From NCBI RefSeq assembly GCF_018070345.1, contig NZ_JAGPXX010000010.1, forward strand, positions 143,104 to 207,103: a stretch of DNA of 64,000 bases, in the 5' to 3' direction. The number at the start of each line of letters is the position of its first letter. The stretch's first letter is position 1. Both the position numbers and the translations under genes were made by a program. This DNA comes from Streptomyces sp. F63. Lineage in GTDB: Bacteria > Actinomycetota > Actinomycetes > Streptomycetales > Streptomycetaceae. Below the pieces are notes generated by a model. It worked only from the letters and a program-made list of their open reading frames with translations. It was not told the origin of the DNA and searched no databases. Below, piece by piece: positions 1 through 22,159 of the stretch.

Positions 1-76
1 ATTTCGTCCGGCAGTGGTTACCCCTTGGTCGGGGCCGGGAGCGCACATCACCTCTTGACTTCTGGGGATTGCGGCC
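1..76. other. Left window edge, leader of NRPS gene
   Basis: No gene is visible here. A TGA at 56-58 lies in frame with the first NRPS gene, so that protein cannot begin further left than this point. A GGGG tract at 64-67 could act as the ribosome binding site of the TTG start at 77. The promoter of the operon must lie outside the window or in this short stretch; I cannot identify it. Confidence 0.5.
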
Positions 77-3000
77 TTGAGTACTTCTCGTGACTCAGCA
101 GAAAACCTCCCTGCCTTCCCGGAAGGCCGGCGGGTCGAGATTTCCTACCCGATGTCACCCACGCAGCAGGGCATTCTGTTCCAGGCCCGCCACGGGGAAA
201 AGGCCGGTCTATACCACGTGCAGGCCGTATTTGAGATCGCGCAGGATCTCGACCTCGACGCCTTTCGCCGGAGCTGGCAGCACGTCGCGGAGCGGCACGC
301 TGTGCTGCGCACGGGCATCGTGGACCGCGCGGGTGAGGAACCGCTCCAGACGGTCCGGGAGGAGGTGGAGGTCCCCCTCGTCCACGAGGACTGGAGTTCC
401 CTGGAGGAGGCGCAGCTCGCGGAGCGGCTGAGGGACCGTCTGCGGCACGACCTCGAACAGGGCTTCGACCTGACGCGGGCGCCGCTGTGGCGGCTCCATG
501 TCGCCCGGCTGGGGCCGGCGCGCTACGAGGTCCTCTGGAGCCTTCACTACCTCCTGATGGACGGGCGGAGCCAGGCCGCGGTGGTGCGCGAGGTCGAGCG
601 GACCTACGCGTCCCTGGTCTCGGGGGCGTCCCCGGACCTGCCGGCCGTGCCGCCCTTCGGGGAGTACATCGACTGGCTGGGACGCCAGGACGCCGACGGC
701 GCCGAGACATTCTGGCGGGAGGAGCTGCGGTCGGTCTCCCCGGCCGGCCCCCTCCCCGTCGAGCGCCGGCTCCCCGCCGGCGGGGAGCCGGCCGGGGACG
801 TGCCGGCCGTGGCCGCGTACGCGCAGGTGCCCCTCGCCCTGGACGGGGCGGAGACCGCCGCGCTGCGCGCCGCCGGGCAGCGGCACGGCCTGAGCCTCGG
901 CACGCTCGTCCGGGGCGCCTGGGCCTTTCTCCTGAGCCGCTACCAGGGCACCGACGAGGTGGTCGTGGGCGCCACCACCCCCGGCCGTCCCGCCGGACTG
1001 CCCGGTGCCGGGGACATGGTCGGGCTGTTCATCAACACGCTCCCCCTGCGGGTCCGCGTGCCGGCCTCGGAGGGCTGGGCGGAGTGGATGCGGGGTCTGC
1101 AGCGGCAGTACGAGCAGATCCGGGCACACGAGCACAGCCCCCTGCTGCGGATCCAGCAGTGGAGCGGGATCGGTTCGGGCGAGTCGCTTTTCACCAGCGT
1201 CGTGTTGGTGGAGGACGACCCCGGTGACGACAGCCGCGACGACTGCGGAAACACCCGCGGGACCGGGGAGACGGCGACCCGGAGCCGGCCCTTCCGGATG
1301 GTCCGGGTCCGGGAGGAGAGCCACGCCGCCTACCCCCTGAGCCTCGTGGCCACCCCCGGAGAGCGCCTGACCCTCACGGTCCACTACGACACCCGGCGCT
1401 TCGAGGCGGCGACAGCCGAGAGGGCGGCGGACCACCTCCGCAGAATCCTCGCGGAGCTGGTGGACCGGCCGGACGCCCGCCTGGGGCAGCTGAACCTCCT
1501 CGCTCCGGAGGAGTTCTCCCGGCTCGTCCACACCTGGAACGACACCGACACGCCGTACTCGCAGGACCTCTGCATCCACCAGCTGTTCGAGCGCCGGGCC
1601 GCGGAGGCCCCGGACGCGCCGGCCCTGCTGTTCCGGGACGAGCGCTGGACCTACCGGGAGGTCAACGAGCGGGCCAACCAGGTGGCCCACCACCTCCGGC
1701 ACCTGGGGATCGGCCGCGGGGACCAGGTCGCGATCCTGACGGAGCGCTCCGCGGAGATGATCCCCGCGCTCCTGGGAGTCCTGAAGGCCGGCGCCGCCTA
1801 TGTCCCCCTGGACCCCGGAGCGCCCGTCAGACGATGGCACTGGATCACCGGCTCGCTGAAGGCCACGTGCGTCCTGACCCAGCACGCCTTCGTGGACCGC
1901 CTGCTGTCCGCCGGCCCCCTGCCGGACCTCGCGCACATCCTCTGCCTGGATCCGCCCGGCGACGGCGACGGCGACGGCGACGTCTTCCCGGCCGGCGGCC
2001 CGTGCGCCGTCCACTCCCGGGCCGGGACCGACGCCATGCCCACGGACGACCTCCCCCGGCAGGGCACACCCCAGGACCTCGCCTACACCATCTTCACCTC
2101 GGGCTCCACCGGAACCCCCAAGGGCGTCGCGGTGGCGCACTTCCCGGCGGTCAACCTGATCGAGTGGGTCAACAACACCTTCGCGGTGGGACCGGACGAC
2201 CGCGTCCTCTTCGTCACCGCCCTCACCTTCGACCTCTCCGTCTACGACGTCTTCGGCATCCTCGCCGCCGGCGGATCCATCCGCGTGGCCTCCGACGAGG
2301 ACATCCGGGAGCCCGCGAACCTGCTGCGCCACCTCGCGGACGAACCCATCACCTTCTGGGACTCCGCGCCCGCCGCCCTCATGCAGCTCGTCCCCCTGCT
2401 GCCCACGGACGGCGACGGCGCGCACCGGGTCGTCTCCCGCTCGCTGCGCCTGATCTTCATGAGCGGGGACTGGATCCCGGTGCACTCGCCCGACCTGATG
2501 CGGACGGTGTTCCCCGAGGTCCAGGTCGTCGGCCTGGGCGGCGCGACCGAGGCGACGGTCTGGTCGAACTTCTTCCCCATCGGCACGGTCGACCCGGCCT
2601 GGCCGAGCATCCCCTACGGCAGGCCCATCCAGAACGCGCGCTACTACGTCCTCGACGAGAGCATGCGCCCCTGCCCGGTCGACGTGCCCGGCGACCTCTA
2701 CATCGGCGGCCTCTGCCTCAGCTCCGGCTACGCGAACGAACCCGCGCTGACGGCGTCCAAGTACCTCCCCTCGCCCTTCGCCGGCACGCCCGGTGAACGT
2801 CTCTACAAGACGGGTGACATGGCGCGGTGGCGCCCGGACGGGAACCTGGAGTTCCTGGGCCGCACCGACTCACAGGTCAAGATCCGCGGCTACCGCATCG
2901 AACTCGGCGAGATCGACAGCACGCTGAGCGAGCACCCCGCCGTCCAGGACGCGGCGACGATCGTCCGCGAGGACCGGGCCGGCGACCGGTCCCTGGTGTC

Positions 3001-6000
3001 GTACGTGGTGCTGCACCCGCAGCGCGCCCGCGCGGCCGTCCAGGAGGACGGGGACAGGGACGGGGACAAGGACGGCGACTCCCTGGCCGGCCGGCGCATC
3101 GACCGCTGGCGCGAGGTGTACGACGCCTTCGACCCCGGCGCGGCCGAGGACTCCGAGGACGGCAACGACTTCTCCGGCTGGAACAGCAGCTACACCGGGC
3201 TGCCCATCCCCCTGGAGGAGATGCGTTCCTGGCAGCAGGACACGGTGGAGCTGATCCGCGGCCACGACCCGCGCACGATCCTGGAGATCGGCTGCGGCAC
3301 CGGCCTGCTGCTGTTCCCGCTCGCCCCCGGATGCCGGCGGTACTACGGCACCGACTTCTCCGCCTCCGCCCTCGACGCCGTCCGCCGCCGCCTGGAGAAC
3401 CATCCGGAGCTGCGGGACACGGTCGTCCTGCACCGCGCGGAGGCCGACGCCCTCGACGGCCTGGACCCGGAACCGGTCGACACGGTCGTCATCAACTCCG
3501 TCATCCAGTACTTCCCCGGCATCGACTACCTGCTCCGCGTCGTCGAGGGGGCGCTGTCCCGCGTCGCCGACGGCGGGCGGATCGTCATCGGGGACGTCCG
3601 CAGCCTCCCTCTGCTCGACGCCTTCCACGCGAGCGTCGAGGCGGAGCGCGCGCCCGGGGCCACGACCCGCGGGCAGCTGTGGGAGCGCGTCCGGGAACGG
3701 GTGCAGCAGGAGGAGGAGCTGACCCTCGACCCGGCGTTCTTCCGCGACTGGGCCGCCCGCACCGGCCGCATCCACCGGGTGGAGATCCGGCCGAGCGGAG
3801 GCCGCCACCGCAACGAGATGTCGATGTTCCGCTACCAGGTGGTGCTGCACGTCGGCGACCCCGCCCGGAACGCGGCCGCCCGGCCGGCGCCGGAGGGCAC
3901 GGAACTCCACTGGACCGCCGAGGGCCTCACCCTCCCCGGGCTGCGGAAGCTGCTGGCCGGTGACCGGCCCGCACGGCTCCGGCTGCGCGGCGTCCCGAAC
4001 GCGCGGGTCGAGGAAGCGGTCCGCACGCTCCGCTGGCTGACGGCGGACTCCGGCTCCGGACCGGAGACGGCCGAGGACTGGCGCGCCCGGGACCGGGCGG
4101 CCGAGGGCGTCGACCCCGAGGACATCCGGGACCTCGCCGGGCAGGCCGGCTACCGCGCGGCTCTCGACTGGAGCCGGCACGGCGCGGACGGCCGCTTCGA
4201 CGCGCTGCTGACCCGCGAGGGCACCGAACCGGAGCCCGACGAGGAGGAGTCCGTCTCCCCGGCCGCCCCGGAGCAGGAGGCCCCCGACTGGTCGGAGTAC
4301 GCCAACCAGCCGCTGAAGGCGGAGATCCGGCACCTGCTGCTGCCCCGGCTCCACACCCATCTGGCCGAGCGGCTCCCCGGCTACATGCTGCCCTCCGACC
4401 TCGTGGCGCTCGACACCCTGCCCGTCACCTCCAGCGGCAAGCTCGACCGCCGCGCCCTGCCGGCCCCGCAGGCCTCCGGCTCCGACGGGTCGGCCCCCCG
4501 GGTGCCCGCCCGGAACACCACCGAGGCCCTGCTGGTCTCGATGTGGGAGCAGATCCTGGACCGCTCGCCCATCGGCGTCCTCGACAACTTCTTCGAACTG
4601 GGCGGGCACTCCCTCCTCGCCGTCCAGCTCGTGGCCCGGATCCGGCAGGTGTTCTCCCTGGACGTGCCGGTCCGCCTCTTCTTCGACCTGCCGACGATCG
4701 CCGAGGTCGCCCGCGAACTGCAGCGGCGCCAGGAGGAACTGCAGCCGCGGCAGGGGCCCCCGCTCACCCCGGTCCCCCGCGGCCGCCCGCTGCCGGCCAC
4801 CTTCGACCAGCAGCGGCTCTGGTTCATCGACCGGCTGAGCCCCGGAACCACCTCCTACACGGTCAACTGGCTCATTCCGCTCCCGGCGGCCATCGGCACC
4901 CCGGTGGTCCGTGACGCGCTGGCCGAGATGACGCGGCGCCACGAGACGCTGCGCACGACGTTCCGCGAGGAGGACGGCCGGGTCTGGCAGATCGTCGCGG
5001 ACGCCGGGCCGGTCGGACTGCCGGTCAGCGATCTCTCCGGACTCCCCGCCGAGCAGAGCGAGCAACGGGCGCGGGACGAGATCCGCCAGTGGTGGGACCA
5101 GCCCTTCGACCTGGTCCGGGGCCCCCTGCTGCGTGCCCGGCTCATCAAGCTGCCGGACGCGGAGCAGGTGATCGCGCTCAGCGCCCACCACATGGTGTTC
5201 GACGGCTACTCCATCGGCCTCTTCGGCCGGGAGTTCGTGGAGATCTGCCGCGCCCTGGCCGACGGCGAACCCTCCCCGCTGCCCGATCCGGACATCCAGT
5301 ACGCCGACTACGCGGCGTGGCAGCACAGCCGGCTGGAGGAGGACGGGCTCCAGTTCCACCTGGACTACTGGAAGGAACAGCTCACCGGGGCACCGGAACT
5401 GCTCACGCTGCCCACCGACTTCCCCCGGCCGGACGAGCAGAGCCTCAAGGGCGACTTCCTGCGGCGGCAGCTGTCGCCCGAGAGCACGCGGCACGTCGCG
5501 CAGCTGAGCCGCGAGTACCAGGTGACGCACTACATCACCCTGCTCAGCTGCTACGCCGTGTTCCTGTCCCGGTACAGCGGGCAGGACGTCGTGGTCATCG
5601 GTGTGCCGATCGCCAACCGCAACCGCGTCGAGCTGGAATCCATGATCGGGTTCCTGGTCAGCACCGTCGCCCTCCGCGTGGACCTCAGCGACAACCCGAG
5701 CTTCGAGGACGTCCTGCTCCAGGTCCGCAAGCAGCTCTTCGACGCCCAGAGCCACCAGGACGTCCCCTTCGAGCGGCTCGTCGAGGCGCTGGCCCCGACG
5801 CGCAGCCTCGGGTACAACCCCGTCTTCCAGGCGATGTTCGCCGACGAGAGCCTGCCCCTCCTGGACCACGTCGCGGACCTGGTCCGGCCGAAGCCGTGGA
5901 TGCACGAGCTGATCGCCCAGGGCATGAGCGTCGGCGTCGCCCGGTTCGACCTCACCCTCATGATCCAGGCCGCTCCCGAGGGCACCCACTTCGGGTTCGA

Positions 6001-9000
6001 GTACAGCACCGACCTGTTCCGGGAACCGACGGTCGCGCGCATGGCCGACCACTTCGCGGCACTGCTGGACTCCGCCCTGGCGGACCCCGGGCAGCGTGTG
6101 CGCCACCTGCCGATGACGGGCGAGACCGAGCGCCGGCAGCTCGTCGACACGGGGCACGGGACCCGCGGCGGGCGGACCTCTGCGCCCGCCCCCCTGACGG
6201 AGCTGTTCGCGGAGCGGGTGCGGCGGTGTCCGGACCGGGTGGCCGTGGTGTCGGGTGACGCGCAGGTGAGTTATGCGGCGCTGGACCGGTGGTCGAACCG
6301 GTTGGCGCGGTTGCTGCGGGAGCGGGGTGTGGGGCGGGAGAGCGCGGTGGGGCTGTGTGTGCCGCGTTCGGTGGAGATGGTCGTGGGTGTGCTGGGGATT
6401 GTGAAGGCCGGCGGGGCGTATGTGCCGCTGGATCCGGCGTATCCGCGGGAGCGGCTGGCGTTCATGGTGGAGGATGCCGGGCTGTCCCTGGTGCTGGCGG
6501 AGGAGTCGGTGCGCGGGGTGCTGCCGGAGTCCGGTGCGCCGGTGCTGGCGGTGGGGGAGGTGTGGGCGGAGCTGGAGCGGTGGTCCGGTGAGCCGGTGGA
6601 GCCGGCCGGCGGCTGCGACGACCTGGCGTATGTGATGTACACCTCCGGGTCCACCGGCCGGCCGAAGGGCGTGGCCGTCACCCACGCCGATGTGGCGGCG
6701 CTCGCCTCGGACAGCCGCTTCGCCCGGGGCCACGAGCGCGTCCTGCTGCACTCCCCGCAGGCCTTCGACGCCTCCACCTACGAGTTCTGGGTGCCGCTGC
6801 TGTCCGGCGGCCGGATGGTGATCGCGCCGGAGGGATCGGTCACCCCGGAGGTGCTGCGGGACACCGTGGCGACGCACTCCGTCTCCGCCCTCTGGCTGAC
6901 AGCGGCCCTGTTCCACCTGTTCGCCCAGGAGGACCCGGGCTGTCTCAGCGGCCTCGGCGAGGTGTGGACCGGAGGCGACGCGGTCCGGGCCGAGGCGGTC
7001 CGGCGGGTGCGCGCCGCCTGCCCGGACCTCACCGTGGTGGACGGCTACGGGCCGACGGAGACGACGACCTTCGCCACCAGCCACCGGATCGAGCCGGGGG
7101 CCGAGGTGCCGGCCACGGTGCCGATCGGCCGGCCGCTCGACGACATGCAGGTGTTCGTCCTCGACGGCCTCCTGCAGCCCGTCCCGGCCGGCGTCACCGG
7201 CGAACTCCACATCGGTGGTGCGGGGCTGGCGCGGGGGTATCTGGGGCGGCCGGATCTGACGGCCGAGGCGTTCGTGGCGAACCCGCACGGTGCGCCGGGA
7301 AGCCGCCTGTACCGGACCGGTGACCTGGCGCGGCTGCTGCCCGACGGAAACGTCGACGTGCTGGGCCGGGTCGACGACCAGGTCAAGATCCGCGGCTTCC
7401 GGGTGGAACCCGGCGAGATCGAGGACGCCCTCACCGGCCACCCCGGGGTGCGCGGCGCCGCGGTCCTCGTCCACCGGCAGGGCGACAGCAAGCGCCTGGT
7501 GGCGTATGTGGTGTTCCGGGACGGTGTGGTGGCGGGGGAGGAGTTGCGGTCGTTCCTGGGGGAGCGGTTGCCGGCGTACATGGTGCCGGGGGTGTTCGTT
7601 CCGCTGGAGGTGCTGCCGCTGAGTCCGAACGGGAAGGTGGACCGGCGGGCTCTGGCGGGGTTGCCATGGGAGGAGTACGCGGGGGCGGAGCGGGAGTTCA
7701 CGGCGCCGCGTACGGAGGTGGAGGAGCAGCTGGCGCTGATCTGGCGGGAGGTGCTGGGCACCGGCCGGCCGGTGGGGGTGCACGATGACTTCTTCTCGCT
7801 GGGCGGGGATTCGATTCTGAGTCTTCAGGTGATTTTCCGGGCCCGGCAGGTGGGTCTGCATTTCACGGTGAAGCAGTTGTTCCGGTATCAGACGGTGGCG
7901 GCTCTGGCGCCGGTGGTGGAGCGGCAGGAGGCTCCGCGGGTGCGGGCGGAGCAGGGTCCGGTGTCGGGTCCGGTGGAGTTGACGCCGATTCAGCGGTGGT
8001 TCTTCGCGCAGGATTTTGTGCGGCCGGGGCATGTGAACCAGTCGGTGCTGGTGGAGGTGGACGCGGGGGTCGCTGCGGGGTCGTGGGAGCGGGTGGTGCG
8101 GCGGCTGCTGGAGCATCATGACGGTCTGCGGGCGCGGTTCTTCCGGGAGGACGGTGTTTGGCGGTCGGAGCTGGCCGCGGCGGTGGAGTCGGTGCCGTGG
8201 CGGGTGCACGATCTGTCGTCGTATCCGGCCGGTGAGCGCCGGCAGCGGCTGACGGAGGAGGCCGGGCGCGTCCAGGCGAGCATGGACCTGGCCGGGGGGC
8301 CGCTCTTCCGCGCCGTCCTCTTCACCGGCCTGGAAGACGGCACCCACCGGCTGCTGCTCGTCGCCCACCACCTCGTCATCGACGTGGTGTCCTGGCGGAT
8401 CCTCCTCGAAGACCTCCAGACCCTGCTCGAACAGGCCCGTCAGGAGCAGGAGTTGGTGCTGCCGGCGAAGTCGAGTTCGTGGCGGGAGTGGGCCGCGCGG
8501 CTGGCGGAGGAGGCGCTGGGCGCGGAGACGGCCGGGGAGGTGGCGTACTGGAGTGAGCAGTGCGCGGGTCCGGTGGCGGAGCTGCCGCTGGACGGTCCGG
8601 TGGACGGCAACACGGTCGGTGCCGGCCGGGTGGTCGAGGCGGTGCTCGGGGCGGAGGAGACGGGTGCTCTGCTGCGGGAGGTGCCGGCGGTGTTCGGTAC
8701 GCGGGTCAATGACGTTCTGCTGACGGGGGTGGCCTCGGCGGTCGGTGCGTGGGCGCGTGGTGGTCATGTGCGGGTGGATGTCGAGGGGCACGGCCGGGAG
8801 GACCTGTTCGGGGACGTGGACGTCTCGCGGACGACGGGCTGGTTCACCACGGTTTCCCCGCTGCGGTTGCCGGTTCCGGCGCCGGACGCGCCGGGAGAGG
8901 GCCTGAAGCGGATCAAGGAACTGCTCCGCGGCCGGCCGCGGCAGGGCATCGGCTACGGCCTGCTCGCCCACGGCCCGGAGGACACCGCCCTCGGCGGAGC

Positions 9001-10940
9001 CCCCGGTGCGCAGCTCAGCTTCAACCACCTGGGCCAGTTCGACGGCTCCTTCGCCGGCAGCTTCGCCGCCTCCCTGGGTGAGGCCGGCCCCGACTGGGCC
9101 CCGGAGAACCGGCGCCCGTACCTGATCGACATCGTCAGCAGTGTGCAGGACGGCGAGCTGCGGATGCAGTGGACCTACAACGGCACCGCCCACCGGGAGG
9201 AGACGATCCGGCGGGTCGCCGAGCGGACCCTGGAGACCCTGCGGCAGCTCGTCCGCGAGGCCCGGCGTCCGGGAGCGGTCGGCTACACCCCGTCCGACCT
9301 GCCGCTCAGCGGCCTGTCGCAGGAGGGGGTCGACGAACTCGTCGACGATCTGCGCGCACAGCCCGCCTGGCGGGAGAGCCGGTCACCGCGCCCCCTGGAG
9401 GACTGCTATCCGCAGACGCCCGTCCAGCAGGGCCTGTGGTTCCAGAGCCAGTTCGCCGGAAGCGAGGGCGTCTACCACGTCCAGCTGATCCTGGGCATCG
9501 ATCAGGAGCTGGATGCCGGGGCGTTCCGGCGGGGCTGGGCGGAGGTCATGCGGCGTCACCCGATCCTGCGGACCTCCTTCCGCGCCGCGGTCGAGGGCGG
9601 TGGTGACGGGCTCCAGCTGGTCTGGTCGGATCTGCCGGTGCCGCTGCGGGAGGAGGACTGGCGCTCCCGCGGCGCCGACGAGCAGCGGGAGCTGCTGGAG
9701 GAGTATCTGCGGCAGGACCGGGTCCGGGGCTTCGAGCCGCAGGACGCGCCGCAGTGGCGGATGTTCCTGGCCCGGCTGGCGGACGACCGCTACGAGCTGG
9801 TGTGGAGCGCGCACCACGCCATCCTGGACGGCTGGAGCATCAGCCTGATCCTGAACGACGCCGTCCAGTGGTACGGCGTGTTCGCCGACGGCCGCCCGCG
9901 CGAGGAGAGCCCCACCCGGCCCTACCGCGACTACGTCTCCTGGCTCGGGGAGCAGGACCTGCGCCGGGCCGAGGACTACTGGCGCGACACCCTCCACGGC
10001 GTCGACCAGGCCACCCCCCTCGACATCGAGCGGCACGCGGACCCGCACGCCCCGTCCCCCGAGCAGAGCGGCCAGGCCGAGACCGATGTCTTCTTCGACG
10101 CCGAGGACACCGCACGGCTGCAGAAGCTCGCCCAGGACAACCGGCTGACTCTCAACACCGTGCTGCAGGGCTGCTGGGCGCTGCTGCTCGGCCGCTACAC
10201 CAGCCGGGACGACGTGGTCTTCGGAACGGTCGTCTCGGGACGCCCCTCCGAGATCGAGGGCATCGAACGCACGGTGGGCCTGTTCATCAACACACTGCCG
10301 CTGCGCGTGCGGCTGCCGCAGGACAGCACCGTCCTCGCCTGGCTGCGGGAGCTGCAGGAGCAGAACCTGCGGATGCGCCAGTACGAGTACAGCCCGCTGG
10401 GCGCGGTCCAGCAGTGGAGCGGGCTGCCCGTGGGCGCCCCCCTCTTCGAGAGCCTTTTCGTCTTCGAGAACTACCCGGTGGAGAAGGACGACACCGCCGC
10501 CCTGCGCTTGGACCTCACCCGGTCCGAGGAGCGCATCAACTACCCCCTGGGCATCGTCGCGACCGTTCCGGACGCCCGGCTGCGGATCCTGGTGCAGTAC
10601 GACACCGGCCGCTTCGAACAGCAGGCGATCGAACGGACGCTCGGTCATCTCCGCAACGTCTGCTCGCACATCGCCCGGGACCCGGGGGCGCGCCTGGGCG
10701 AGATCACCGTCCTCACGGACGAGGAACGCCGGCAGATCCTCCAGCAGGGGAGTTCAGCGGCCGGGCAGACGCCGGCCGACGAGGACTTCGACCTGTCGGA
10801 CTTCGCCGCGGGTATCGCGACCGACGAGGAGCGCGAGCTCCTCGAACAACTCCTCGCGGAGGTCCAGGGCACATCGCCGCCCGGCGACCTCCAGTCCCGT
10901 ATCCCGAGTGCCCGACCGGCTACCGAGACGAGTGAGAACC

Positions 10941-10948
<8 letters not shown>
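77..10948 (+). CDS. Non-ribosomal peptide synthetase, modules 1-2 plus condensation domain of module 3
   Basis: A 3623-residue NRPS with domains, by approximate residue: C1 20-470, A1 495-1490 with a methyltransferase inserted at about 1010-1260, PCP1 (Ser1512), C2 1570-2020 (HHMVFDG at 1704), A2 2035-2530, PCP2 (GGDS, Ser2579), E2 2630-3080 (HH at 2764-2765), C3 3105-3550 (HH at 3246-3247). A1 pocket residues read D-L-Y-D-F-S-L-V-W, near the cysteine code; A2 reads D-A-Y-W-W-G-G-T-F, a valine-type pocket. The MT has LEIGCGTG at 1069-1076 and looks like the N-methylating type. C1 has HY in place of the catalytic HH (His157, Tyr158), so its activity is doubtful. The D-residue after module 2 is consistent with C3 being a DCL-type domain. 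The TTG start at 77 is the first possible in frame. Module 3 continues in the next gene, which overlaps by 8 bp. Substrate codes are hand-aligned and the assignments are inference. Confidence 0.95.
6200..6684 (+). repeat. Near-identical A-domain N-terminal block, copy 1
   Basis: This stretch covers the start of A2 up to just past the A3 core motif (TSGSTGRPKG). It matches 11052-11536 in the second NRPS gene almost base for base; I see only a few substitutions. Similarity stops abruptly after the codons for VAVTH, where the substrate-pocket region starts. Codons here are markedly G- and T-ended compared with the C-ended neighbours. Confidence 0.9.
7212..10020 (+). repeat. Near-identical A-tail/PCP/E/C block, copy 1
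   Basis: Matches 12049-14971 in the second NRPS gene. Identity resumes at the A6-A7 region, is patchy between about 7290 and 7490, then is nearly complete through PCP2, the E domain and the first half of C3. It is interrupted by two length differences inside the E domain, at about 8394-8445 and 8984-9010. Together with the block at 6200-6684 it brackets the divergent pocket of A2. Confidence 0.9.
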
Positions 10949-20795
<9,847 letters not shown>

Positions 20796-20838
20796 CCCCC
20801 CCCCGCACCGACACGTCGTCCCCCCGTCCACCGAGGCC

Positions 20839-20862
20839 GCGCCGGCCGGGAACAGCCGGCGC
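20839..20862 (+). terminator. Weak hairpin between NRPS and esterase genes
   Basis: GCGCCGGC and GCCGGCGC form an 8-bp perfect stem around an 8-base loop in the 89-bp gap after the second NRPS, just ahead of the esterase ribosome binding site. It could attenuate downstream transcription, but short GC palindromes are common at this base composition and there is no T tract. Confidence 0.25.
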
Positions 20863-20884
20863 GGCCGGCCCGAGGAGAGAAGCC

Positions 20885-22159
20885 ATGTTCACTGCGGAGA
20901 CGTCCCTGACGAGCCCCCGGATCGCCCGGGTGGCGGCGGCCGTGGAGGCCGGGGACCCCCACGCCGTCGACGACCTGTGGAAGGAGGTCGCGGAATCCGG
21001 CACCCCCCTGATGGAACAGGTGGGGGACGACGACACCCGCACCCTGGTCACCTTCCTGTGGCGGGACCCCGGTGACACCGAGAACGTGGTGGTGCTCTTC
21101 TGCTCCGCCCCGAGCGGCGACTTCGACGGGTTCCGGCTGGAGCGGCTGCCCGGCACCGACATCTGGTACCGGTCCTACTTCCTGCCCGCGGAGCTGCGGA
21201 CGACCTACCTGTTCTCGGTCAACGACTCGCTGGTGCCGTTCACCTCCTACGCGGAGGTGCTGCGGCGCCTCCCGGAGTACCGCACCGATCCGCTCAACCC
21301 GCGCGACTACACCCTCATGGGCAACCCGGACCGGTTCGAGGTGTCGGTGCTGGAACTCCCGGGGGCCCCGAGGCAGCCGTGGAACATCCCCCGCCGCGGG
21401 GTGGCCAAGGGCCGGACGCAGATGCGGACGATGGACAGCTCCATCCTGGGCACCCGGCACCACATCGGCGTCCACGTGCCGCCCGGCTACACCGCCGACG
21501 GGGACGACTACAACGTCTTCGTCCTCTTCGACGGCTGGTCGTACCACAACTTCGCAAACGTCACCACGGTGCTGGACAACCTGCTCCACACCGGCCGGAT
21601 CCCCCCGTACGTCCTGGTGATGCACACCAACGAGGACCAGGAGATCCGCGCCCGGGAACTGCCCTGCCACGACCCGTTCAACGCGTTCCTGACCCGGGAG
21701 CTGATGCCCTGGGTGCACGAGAACTACCACATCACCTCCGACCCCGCCCGCACCGTCGTCGGCGGCTCCTGCTTCGGCGGACTGGCCGCGTTCTACGCGG
21801 CGTTCCGCGAGCCCGGGAGGTTCGGCAACGTCATCTCCCAGTCGGGATCGTTCTGGTGGCCCGGCAAGGGCGTTCCGGACCGCGAGGAGGAGTGGCTGAC
21901 CCGGCGGTTCGAGGAGTCCCCCCGGCTTCCCGTCCGGTTCTCCATGGAGATCGGCAGCCTGGAACGCGCCATCGTCGACTACGACCCGATGACGACGCAC
22001 GAAACCATGCGGGACGTCCTCGTGCGCAAGGGCTACGAGGTCGACTACAGCGAGTACACCGGCGGCCACGACATGGTCTGCTGGCGCGGCACCCTCGTCG
22101 ACCGGCTTCTCTCGTTCCACCCCAGGCCGAAGGGCTCACCGGCCGGGCGGAAGACGTGA
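20885..22159 (+). CDS. Enterochelin-esterase (Fes) family hydrolase with Cys at the nucleophile position
   Basis: A 424-residue protein with the Fes layout: an N-terminal all-beta domain (about 40-170) and a C-terminal alpha/beta hydrolase (about 185-415). The nucleophile elbow reads TVVGGSCFGGL; compared with the Fes pattern VAGQSFGG the usual Ser aligns with Cys296, with Ser295 just before. The catalytic His is His395 in GGHDMVCW. The start at 20885 follows GAGGAGAG. It sits directly behind an NRPS lacking a thioesterase. In the coelichelin cluster a Fes-like protein (CchJ) is proposed to release the peptide from a TE-less NRPS, so release in trans is the best guess. With a terminal Ser module and a thiol nucleophile, hydrolysis, macrocyclisation or beta-lactone formation are all conceivable; none is shown. 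No siderophore transporter is nearby. Confidence 0.85.
   Translation: MFTAETSLTSPRIARVAAAVEAGDPHAVDDLWKEVAESGTPLMEQVGDDDTRTLVTFLWRDPGDTENVVVLFCSAPSGDFDGFRLERLPGTDIWYRSYFLPAELRTTYLFSVNDSLVPFTSYAEVLRRLPEYRTDPLNPRDYTLMGNPDRFEVSVLELPGAPRQPWNIPRRGVAKGRTQMRTMDSSILGTRHHIGVHVPPGYTADGDDYNVFVLFDGWSYHNFANVTTVLDNLLHTGRIPPYVLVMHTNEDQEIRARELPCHDPFNAFLTRELMPWVHENYHITSDPARTVVGGSCFGGLAAFYAAFREPGRFGNVISQSGSFWWPGKGVPDREEEWLTRRFEESPRLPVRFSMEIGSLERAIVDYDPMTTHETMRDVLVRKGYEVDYSEYTGGHDMVCWRGTLVDRLLSFHPRPKGSPAGRKT

Noticed and set aside
2870..9193. A 2107-codon open frame on the minus strand opposite the first NRPS gene
   Set aside because: It lies antisense to conserved NRPS domains and its product is a Gly/Arg/His/Pro-rich string without motifs; it is a product of GC bias.
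20885..22159. Siderophore cluster because of the Fes-like esterase
   Set aside because: No dihydroxybenzoate, hydroxamate or transporter genes are present and the A-domain codes do not suggest hydroxyornithine. The link to coelichelin is only the release mechanism.
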